NCBI GenBank assembly: GCA_026014615.1
Contig: JAOZHZ010000020.1
Location: 1-64,000 of the forward strand
DNA: 64,000 nucleotides
Reading direction: 5' to 3'
Source: Candidatus Bathyarchaeota archaeon
GTDB lineage: Archaea > Thermoproteota > Bathyarchaeia > Bathyarchaeales > Bathycorpusculaceae
The notes under the pieces were generated by a model. That model saw only the letters and a list, made by a program, of their open reading frames with translations, ran no database searches and had not been told where the DNA came from. A program made the position numbers and the translations under genes. Of this stretch, positions 53,311-60,109 are shown in pieces (position 1 is the stretch's first letter; each line of letters begins with the position of its first letter).

Positions 53311-53387
53311 GGTTTGCTGGGAGCCTGGATTGAAATAGGAGAGAATCGAAACGGACCGTTAAGAGTGTTACCAGACCTCTCTCAGCC
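53311..53387 (+). repeat. Propeller-associated palindromic element, copy B (divergent)
   Basis: The most diverged copy. It retains GGTTTGCTGGGAGCCTGGA, the invariant GGAGAGA (53338-53344) and the closing arm CCAGACCTC-TCT-CAGC, whose changes partly compensate those of the opening arm. The inner CCAAC/GTTGG hairpin is lost. It lies 44 nt beyond the stop of the 53431 propeller gene. Confidence 0.6.
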
Positions 53388-53400
53388 TTCATTTAACGCT

Positions 53401-53413
53401 AAAAAGAAAAAGG
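53401..53413 (-). terminator. T-rich terminator of the second propeller gene
   Basis: On the minus strand CCCTTTTTCTTTTT follows the stop codon by about 17 nt. Confidence 0.5.
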
Positions 53414-53430
53414 GATTTTTGTTGTTGTGG

Positions 53431-55239
53431 TCATTTTCGTTTGCGTAGGATAAGAGCTGCTGCGGCTGCTATTATAACAACGACTGCTATGGCGATGCCT
53501 ACGTATGTGGTTGTTGAGAATGCACTGGTTGGTGGCGGGACAGCTAAAGTTGGTGATGGCTGGGTTATGTCAGCTGAAGCGGACTGCGAAACAATAAAGT
53601 AGGTTCCTGCTTGGCTGCTGAAGTAGGAGTTGGAGCCTTCGAAGGTGGCTGTTACTTTGTAGGTTCCTGAAACTGGTGGAATCCAATCAATTGCGTAGTT
53701 GCCAAGTTCATCGCTGATTGTCGTTCCTATATCGTGGAAGTTACCGTTTGGATCAATAGCCGTCAAATGCACCATAACACCTGATATGTCAGTCGGTTTG
53801 GGTTTTTGCATGTGTAGGTACTCCATCCACTCTGTCATGCATCCATCTGCAATTGCGGGGGTATCTTTGGCGGCAGGTGATTGATCAGTGACTGTGCCCT
53901 GTATAAGAATTTCTGTTCCAGCCGGTACAGCCGTTTGAGGTGCAGAGACAGTGGTGGCGGTCTTGCCCTTACCGAATGAGTATATCTGACCGTCGGCTAC
54001 GTTGAGCCCAAGAAGATAACCGTCTGCAACAGCGGGTCCTGCACACAGCTTGTCTCCTATACCTGGACCATTGAACCAGCCTCGGATAGTCCAAATGCCT
54101 TCACCAGTTTCTGCGTCAATGCAATGTAGTTTTTCGCCTCTCCAGAGCGGTGTATTTGGAGAGTGCTCACTGGTGCCTACGTAGATTTTTCCGTCAGCAA
54201 CGGTCAAGCCACCTGAGAAGGGCCAAGTACCGTAGGGAGTCTCAAAACCGCTACTTCCAGTAGTGTAGTCCCACAGGTGGTCTCCAGTTTTTACATCATA
54301 GCAGTGAACCATTCCATCAAAGGTCGCAGCATAAAGTTTGTCGTAGGCAATTAATGCAGGAGAACCCAGACCCCAAGCATACATGCCCCAAGCGTCTGTG
54401 TATGGTTCAGTTGGGCCCCATAATTGCTCGCCCGTATATGCATCGTACCCCCACCATTGCATCGTTCCCATAGTGAACAGGACGTAAACTCCACTTCCCA
54501 TGGCTCCGATTCCTGATGCAAAGGCACCTCCAAGATTTGTTGTCGTGAAGCCCGCTGGAAGATTAGTTCTGTTTTGAATCCACAGTCTTTCCCCAGTTTT
54601 TGCACTGTATCCCATGTGCGTATATGTGTTTAATGTTGAAGATGTAGTCACACTGGCGATTATCACCTCTCCGTCGCAGTAAGCCATTTGTTGTCCAGGG
54701 ATTGCAGGCACAGTTACGTTCCATTGTATTCCTTTTTGCCAGTCAAGACTGCCGCCCGTTGGAGGTCTCCAAGACCATGGGTCACTTTGTGATAATTCGA
54801 ATACTCTTGACGAGTTCCACAAAGCAACCCAATCGGCACCCAAAGAATAAATCAGCATGTCTCCATTTGGGGAGTAAATAACGTTTGATAAGGACCCTGC
54901 AGCGTTCACAATGTCTAGTATCGGTCCTCCAGTAAAGGCGTCATACATTTTCCATGTGGTACCCGAAGTGCCCCACAGATATGCGTGCCCGCCATGTTGA
55001 TTGGGGGATTCAAAATTGTAGATTTGCCCCATTACGATAGTAGTGTTTTCTTTGAACCAAAGTTCGTCTCCAGTACGTATATCCACGCAAGCTAAACCTA
55101 ATTTCGCTGAGGATCCTAGTGGCTGATTGTAATAGAGTTTTCCGTTCATAATTACGGGCGGGTCCCATTTGTTTTCATATGACATTCCTGTGTAGTATCC
55201 TTTGCTGTCGAATTCTCCCCCGATTAAGCCTCCAGACAT
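53431..55239 (-). CDS. PQQ-like beta-propeller surface protein, C-terminal part (gene interrupted by TGA)
   Basis: A 602-residue frame from ATG 55239 covering propeller blades (GEQLWGPTEPYTD, GDHLWDYTTGSSG), the Ig-like domain (VMVHLTAIDPNGNFHDIG), a Ser/Pro linker, one membrane helix and RKRK. The coding frame continues upstream without a break through WSSISGNWLQGS and HTYWERPID to a single TGA at 55408-55410, beyond which it joins, in the same frame, the N-terminal part 55408-55917. ATG 55239 has no ribosome-binding site, so separate translation is unlikely. Confidence 0.8.
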   Translation of the reverse strand: MSGGLIGGEFDSKGYYTGMSYENKWDPPVIMNGKLYYNQPLGSSAKLGLACVDIRTGDELWFKENTTIVMGQIYNFESPNQHGGHAYLWGTSGTTWKMYDAFTGGPILDIVNAAGSLSNVIYSPNGDMLIYSLGADWVALWNSSRVFELSQSDPWSWRPPTGGSLDWQKGIQWNVTVPAIPGQQMAYCDGEVIIASVTTSSTLNTYTHMGYSAKTGERLWIQNRTNLPAGFTTTNLGGAFASGIGAMGSGVYVLFTMGTMQWWGYDAYTGEQLWGPTEPYTDAWGMYAWGLGSPALIAYDKLYAATFDGMVHCYDVKTGDHLWDYTTGSSGFETPYGTWPFSGGLTVADGKIYVGTSEHSPNTPLWRGEKLHCIDAETGEGIWTIRGWFNGPGIGDKLCAGPAVADGYLLGLNVADGQIYSFGKGKTATTVSAPQTAVPAGTEILIQGTVTDQSPAAKDTPAIADGCMTEWMEYLHMQKPKPTDISGVMVHLTAIDPNGNFHDIGTTISDELGNYAIDWIPPVSGTYKVTATFEGSNSYFSSQAGTYFIVSQSASADITQPSPTLAVPPPTSAFSTTTYVGIAIAVVVIIAAAAALILRKRK

Positions 55240-55407
55240 TATTGCTTTTTTCCATACAACGTGAGCTGTGTCGGGAGCCTCAGTGTAAGGATTGAACCGT
55301 CCACTTGCGTTGTATGAGCCCTGTAGCCAATTACCAGAGATTGAAGACCAGTCTCTGTTTTCCGAGTCTATTGGGCGTTCCCAGTAAGTGTGTTCGTCAG
55401 GAAGTGG

Positions 55408-55917
55408 TCAATCAGGGTAGGAAAGAATTGGATCCGCTTGCACGGTGATTTCAACATCTGGACTGCTACTGGGTTGGTAATAGTAATCGACAGAGCGACC
55501 ACTGATGGCTTCTGTGCCAGTTACTTGTTGACCAGGGAAGCTAAACTTGAAATGATAACTGCCTATCTGGTCAGGCACATAGAAGGTGTAGGCAGACCCC
55601 ACGGGGTCGGATGTAAAGGGTCCGAGCGTTTCCTTGGATCCGTCGGGCTTTGTGACGGCAACTTCAAAGCCTTCCCACTTTTCGCCTTCAGCTCCTGCAG
55701 CGGTTGGCGGGGCAGCGCTGAGCCACATAATAACAGTCAAGGTTTGATCGACACCTATGGGAGTTGGTTTGACGGAAAGAAAAGCATAGCTAGGGATGTC
55801 AACGGCGTTTGTCAGCGGCACAGTAACGAGCATAGTGGTGGATAGCAATAAAAAGAGCAGAATTGATTTAGAATTTTTGTTTATTTTAATTTTTAATCTC
55901 TCCTTTGCGTTTTTCAT
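55408..55917 (-). CDS. PQQ-like beta-propeller surface protein, N-terminal part (gene interrupted by TGA)
   Basis: A 169-residue frame: signal peptide (SILLFLLLSTTMLVTVPLTN) and the shared N-terminal Ig-like domain (VTKPDGSKETLGPFTSDPVG). It ends at TGA 55408 after ILSYPD; the same frame resumes at once with PLPDEHTYWERP, homologous to the linker of the intact paralogues. A nonsense mutation, sequencing error or readthrough are the options. ATG 55917 is used; AAGGAGAGA inside the frame could serve a later start. The TrmB-like gene is divergent. Confidence 0.8.
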   Translation of the reverse strand: MKNAKERLKIKINKNSKSILLFLLLSTTMLVTVPLTNAVDIPSYAFLSVKPTPIGVDQTLTVIMWLSAAPPTAAGAEGEKWEGFEVAVTKPDGSKETLGPFTSDPVGSAYTFYVPDQIGSYHFKFSFPGQQVTGTEAISGRSVDYYYQPSSSPDVEITVQADPILSYPD

Positions 55918-55945
55918 CTACACTCTGCTTTTCTTAATTTAACGC

Positions 55946-55972
55946 TTTGTAACAAGAGGTATTTGTTACAAA
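55946..55972. promoter_or_regulatory. 9-9-9 inverted repeat in the TrmB/propeller divergent promoter
   Basis: TTTGTAACA (55946-55954), 9-nt spacer, TGTTACAAA (55964-55972): a perfect palindrome 29-55 nt upstream of the propeller start and about 150 nt upstream of the TrmB-like start. A good candidate operator for the adjacent regulator. Confidence 0.6.
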
Positions 55973-56119
55973 CACTTCCCAAAAATTGAAGGAAGGGCAT
56001 AGTCGTCTCTGTGACATTTCAGCCCAAGTATGCAAAATTAGCATATTTTTGTAAACTGTCGGCAACGTAGCCACTTAGTTTAAAATAGCAATAAAGACAT
56101 AGGGCTGTGAAGATCAACA

Positions 56120-56911
56120 ATGCAACAGAAAAAAACTTTGATAACAAGCGTTGATCACATCCAGACACTAATGGATTTTGGCCTCAGCTATTTGCAGGCA
56201 AATGTGTATCTTAATCTCGTTAAACTGGGAATAGCCAACGTTCAAATGATTGCGAAGGCTTCAAACGTAGCACGCCAAGATGTCTATCGAGTAATGCCTA
56301 TTCTTCTAGAAAGGGGGCTTGGAGAGAAAATCATATCCAAACCCACGATGTACGTGGCTACGCCACTAAAAGATGGTCTTTCAATTCTACTTCGCAGAAA
56401 AAAAGATGAGTATGCTAACTTACAAAAGAAAAAAACTCATTTAATTGACCAGTTTTGCTCTGATACAGGAAAAATAATGTTAGAAGAAGAAAAGACACGG
56501 TTTAAAATTATTGCTGAAACTACGCTTCTTCTAAATATGCATAGAAAATTAATTCAGAATGTTGAAAATAGTCTAGACGTTATTTTGTTGTTAGTTACAA
56601 AACCAGCAAATCTAGTCGAAGAATGGACATACCTCAATGAGATATGTGAGACAAGAAAAGACGTTAAAATTAGATTGATTGCCAACGAATTTGCTAAAAA
56701 GCCACATTCTATAACAAATATCGCTTCACTAAAAATGAAACGCTCATCCACCCCAATACTCTTCGGAATGCACATATTTGACACTAAAGAAGTCACTTTT
56801 TCAATTTCACAGGACTGCGGAATCCCCTGTTTGTGGTCAAACAACCCCAATGTTGTAATGCTCGCTCAGAACTATTTTGGGGTATTATGGAACAGCTCCT
56901 TAAAAGCCTAA
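56120..56911 (+). CDS. TrmB-like transcriptional regulator
   Basis: A 263-residue protein with the TrmB winged helix (LMDFGLSYLQANVYLNLVKL, NVARQDVYRVMPILLERGLG) and an effector domain ending PCLWSNNPNVVMLAQNYFGV. Same architecture as the 23827 gene and same position, divergent from a propeller gene. ATG 56120. The effector domain is more diverged than that of 23827. Confidence 0.82.
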   Translation: MQQKKTLITSVDHIQTLMDFGLSYLQANVYLNLVKLGIANVQMIAKASNVARQDVYRVMPILLERGLGEKIISKPTMYVATPLKDGLSILLRRKKDEYANLQKKKTHLIDQFCSDTGKIMLEEEKTRFKIIAETTLLLNMHRKLIQNVENSLDVILLLVTKPANLVEEWTYLNEICETRKDVKIRLIANEFAKKPHSITNIASLKMKRSSTPILFGMHIFDTKEVTFSISQDCGIPCLWSNNPNVVMLAQNYFGVLWNSSLKA

Positions 56912-57121
56912 TTCACAAGAACCTGAACCCACATAACAATTCTATTCTACGGGTACGTTCAAATGTTGCTTTCAGTAAACCCGATTTAATCAAAGAAAAC
57001 GTTTCCACAAAACGTTGGTACACTCCATATTTTGATAGGGAAATGCGCAACTGCGCCAATTCAATTGGAACATGAAAAAACGGTTTATCCGTCTTTAAGA
57101 AAGATTCGTTCGTTTTCGTGA
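56912..57121. other. AT-rich region between the TrmB-like gene and element C
   Basis: About 210 nt with no convincing gene on either strand; part of a 343-nt gap completed by element C and the propeller terminator. Confidence 0.4.
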
Positions 57122-57218
57122 GGGTTTGCTGGGGCTCTGGAACGGAAATCTTAAGGAGAGAGAAAATGAACGATCCAACGAGCAAGTTGGAAATCATTTT
57201 CCAGAGCCCATTCAGCCC
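57122..57218 (+). repeat. Propeller-associated palindromic element, copy C
   Basis: Best-preserved copy. Opening arm GCTGGGGCTCTGGA and closing arm TCCAGAGCCC-ATT-CAGC pair perfectly over ten bases. Between them: CGGAAATCTTAAGGAGAGA and the hairpin CCAAC-GAGCA-AGTTGG at 57175-57190. It starts 37 nt beyond the stop of the 57255 propeller gene. Confidence 0.8.
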
Positions 57219-57236
57219 GCGATTTTTCTGCCAACT

Positions 57237-57251
57237 AAAAAAAAGAAAAGG
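57237..57251 (-). terminator. T-rich terminator of the third propeller gene
   Basis: Minus-strand CCTTTTCTTTTTTTT lies just after the stop codon, before element C. Confidence 0.5.
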
Positions 57252-57254
57252 GAG

Positions 57255-59774
57255 TTATTTGCGTCTCCTGAGGACAAGTGTTGCTGCAACCACGAGGATT
57301 ATTACGACTGCTATGGTTATGGCAAGGTATGTGGTCATCGGAGTTTCTACGGGTGGGGCGTCGACTGGTGGAGGCGTTTGAGTAGTTTGCGGTGCTGGGT
57401 TTACGTTTGCGGATGCTGAGGAGCTGACGGCTAAAGCGGTTTCTGCTGAGGAAGCATAGTACGAGTTGGAGCCTGCGAATCCAGCTTTGATTGTGTATTT
57501 TCCTTCAGCGGTTGGAGTCCATGTTACGCTGTAGAGGCCGCTCATGTCGCTTGTCACTGTGCCGACTTCATATGTTTGACCGTTCTGGTCAACAGCTGTC
57601 AAGTGCACTGGTACACCTTGGGCGTTTTGTGGTTTGGCTTGCTGCGAATAGAGGTAGTTCATCCATTCGTCCATGTTGGCGTCGGAAATGGCGGGTGTTC
57701 CTGGATTGCCTGGAGACTGGTCAGTGACCGTTCCTTGGATTAGCACGGTTGTTCCTGCAGATACTGCGATGTTAGGTGCGGTAACTGTGGTTTTGGTTTG
57801 TCCTTTGCCAAAGCAGTAGATTTGGTTGTCGTATGAATTAAGGTCAACAAGGTAGCCGTCTGCGACCATGATGCCGTTTGCCCAGTTTTGGACACGCCAA
57901 AGTTCAGTGCCAGAGTTTGCATCAACACAGATTATGGATGAGCCACGCCACGCGGGTTTAGAGGGGGAATGCTCGCTGCTGTAGAGGTAGACTTTGCCGT
58001 CAGCGATTGCGCCAAGGCTGAGGGGGTAGTTGCCGTAGTAGACATCAAATCCGCCGCTTCCGCTTGAGTATGACCACAAAAGGTTGCCGTTGTGAATGTT
58101 GTATGCATAGAGAATTCCGGAGTAGCCACATGAGTAGAGTACATCGCCTGCGATGTTGCCGCCCATGCCGTAGACGTCCCATGGTCCCTGCGAATCGGTT
58201 GGGCCCCAGAGTTCTTGGCCGTTGGTTACACTGTAACCGTACCATTGCATGGTTTCCTTTGCGCGCATGACGTAGACGCCGCTGCCTGCTGTGCCGTAGG
58301 TGATGGTTACGTTTCCAGATGGAGCGTTTCTGGTGGTTGACCAGATTACCTTGCCTACATCTGAACCAGTGAGGCCGATTCCACATTGCGTGTATGTTAA
58401 GGGGGTTCCTCCGATTCCTACGCCTGCTGCTCCTGTCGCTAAACCTGTAGTCAGAAGCAGAATACCAGAATCAGTTCCCAGCACATACGCATCACTAGGA
58501 ACACCGTTCAAGGTAACATTCCAATCATACCCATTAACCGCATCGTAGGTTGCACCGAATTCAGGTCTGAAGTTCCAGTAGTAGTTGCTGCCTGCGGCAA
58601 TTGAGTGGTACATTAAAGCGGTGGTTAAATTCCAGCATGCAAGCCATGCGTTTTTGGGTCCAAGTTGGTAGATGAGGATGCTGCCGTCACTGGCAGTGAC
58701 CCGCGTGCCTGAAGGAACATTGGTTATGGTGCAAAGGTCGTTGCCGTTGAATGGGTCAAACATGTGCCATGTAGTGCGCGATGTGCTCCATAGATAAGAG
58801 ACTGTTCCGTGTTCGTTTGGTGTTTCTATGTCGTAGGTTTGGCCAAAGGTTATTGTGTCGTTTTTCCAGTATAGAACTTCGCCTGTGGCTAAGTCAACGC
58901 AGTAGAATCCGGATGGGTATTTGTCGATGGAGTATCGTGCGGTGGGGTATTCGTTATAGTATAGTCGGCCTTGGATGATTACAGGCGAGGGGAACTTGCT
59001 TTCGTATGATAAACCGTCGTAGTAGGTGATGTCGCCAAATTGGCTTCCAGTGAGTCCACCGAAGGTTAGGGGTTTAACCCAGAGAATGTGCCCGCTGTCG
59101 GGTGCCAGTCCGTATGGTTGGTACTTTCCGGAGATTGCGCTGCCGCCTAGCCAGTCACTTGCTATAGAGGCCCATTCTCTGTTTTGACCGTTGATTGGGC
59201 GTGACCAGAACTCGTTGGTTGGCACAGGGGAAGATTCCCATGAAGGTGCGGCGTCTTGTGTGACTGACAACGTGATGACGGGGCTGGTGCTAGCTAAAAA
59301 GTTGTCGCCGAGGTAGTCAGTGTATTGTGAGCCTGCGGGGTAACCTGCAGGGTTTGGGTTGGCGCCTGTGAGTGTTTGCCCAGGGAAGTTAGCTTGGAAG
59401 CTGTATACGCCTACTTGGTCAGGTGTGAAAGTCGTGTATGCGGAGCCTACAGGGTCTGATGTAAATGGTCCTAGGGTTGTGGTTGTTCCGTCGGGTTTAG
59501 TGACTGACACGGTGAGGTCTTGCCATCTGTCTCCGTATTGTCCGTTAGCTGTTGGTGGGCATATATTGAGCCATATTATAATGAAGGCTTGTTGACCTAC
59601 GCCTATGGGGCTGGGGGAAACGCTCAGGTACGTCCACGTGGGGATATCCCATGAGGGGTCATGTGCTACTGCGCTAGGTATAACGCTGATTGTGGTGCCG
59701 ATAGCGAAAATCAGAATCAATATGCATGTCGCCGACATATTGCTCTTAGAATTTTTCACTAACAAATTTCTCAA
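57255..59774 (-). CDS. PQQ-like beta-propeller surface protein, intact
   Basis: An intact paralogue of about 839 residues. TTG 59774 is preferred because GGAGAGA lies about 8 nt upstream; in-frame ATGs at 59789 and 59852 are alternatives. Order: signal peptide, N-terminal Ig-like domain (VTKPDGTTTTLGPFTSDPVG), linker SSPVPTNEFWSRPI, propeller blades with GELLW/GTELWRVQNW-type motifs, C-terminal Ig-like domain with an inserted loop (TDQSPGNPGTPAISD), Pro/Thr linker, membrane helix, RRRK. Surface-anchored protein; binding of PQQ itself is not implied. Confidence 0.88.
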   Translation of the reverse strand: MRNLLVKNSKSNMSATCILILIFAIGTTISVIPSAVAHDPSWDIPTWTYLSVSPSPIGVGQQAFIIIWLNICPPTANGQYGDRWQDLTVSVTKPDGTTTTLGPFTSDPVGSAYTTFTPDQVGVYSFQANFPGQTLTGANPNPAGYPAGSQYTDYLGDNFLASTSPVITLSVTQDAAPSWESSPVPTNEFWSRPINGQNREWASIASDWLGGSAISGKYQPYGLAPDSGHILWVKPLTFGGLTGSQFGDITYYDGLSYESKFPSPVIIQGRLYYNEYPTARYSIDKYPSGFYCVDLATGEVLYWKNDTITFGQTYDIETPNEHGTVSYLWSTSRTTWHMFDPFNGNDLCTITNVPSGTRVTASDGSILIYQLGPKNAWLACWNLTTALMYHSIAAGSNYYWNFRPEFGATYDAVNGYDWNVTLNGVPSDAYVLGTDSGILLLTTGLATGAAGVGIGGTPLTYTQCGIGLTGSDVGKVIWSTTRNAPSGNVTITYGTAGSGVYVMRAKETMQWYGYSVTNGQELWGPTDSQGPWDVYGMGGNIAGDVLYSCGYSGILYAYNIHNGNLLWSYSSGSGGFDVYYGNYPLSLGAIADGKVYLYSSEHSPSKPAWRGSSIICVDANSGTELWRVQNWANGIMVADGYLVDLNSYDNQIYCFGKGQTKTTVTAPNIAVSAGTTVLIQGTVTDQSPGNPGTPAISDANMDEWMNYLYSQQAKPQNAQGVPVHLTAVDQNGQTYEVGTVTSDMSGLYSVTWTPTAEGKYTIKAGFAGSNSYYASSAETALAVSSSASANVNPAPQTTQTPPPVDAPPVETPMTTYLAITIAVVIILVVAATLVLRRRK

Positions 59775-59851
59775 TTGTTTTCTCTCCATTTTTTGATCAT
59801 ACCTCTTGGGTAAATCGAAACACGATAGTTCCATATGCCTAATAAGCTGCA

Positions 59852-59866
59852 CTCACCTATCGTAAG
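59852..59866. promoter_or_regulatory. Operator-like palindrome upstream of the third propeller gene
   Basis: CTCAC-CTATC-GTAAG, the imperfect counterpart of the perfect CTCAC-TTATC-GTGAG at 62894-62908; both sit in a conserved block that starts CTAATAAG and ends AGTAC(G/A)AAAAA, about 70 nt upstream of a propeller gene. Confidence 0.45.
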
Positions 59867-59961
59867 TACGAAAAATATCACCCAAAATTATTTGAAAATA
59901 CAAACAACACTCCAAGGCAATCACAAACAGAAAGCAAAACAAAAACAATCGTTCTTACTTA

Positions 59962-60059
59962 GGGTTTACTGGGGCTCTGGAAACCATAAACTTCGGAGAG
60001 AAGAAACGAAAACCAACGAGCAAAGTTGGAAATCACGTCTCCAAAGCCCACTCAGCCCC
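59962..60059 (+). repeat. Propeller-associated palindromic element, copy D
   Basis: Opening arm ACTGGGGCTCTGGA, closing arm TCCAAAGCCC-ACT-CAGC. The single arm difference makes a C-A mismatch on the plus strand but a U-G pair on the minus strand. GGAGAGA at 59995-60001 and CCAAC-GAGCAA-AGTTGG at 60013-60029 are kept. It lies 50 nt beyond the stop of the 60110 gene and about 190 nt upstream of the 59774 start. Confidence 0.75.
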
Positions 60060-60109
60060 TACTTTTCATGGATTGCCAGTTTGTGGAAAAAAGGAAGAAA
60101 GGGATATGG

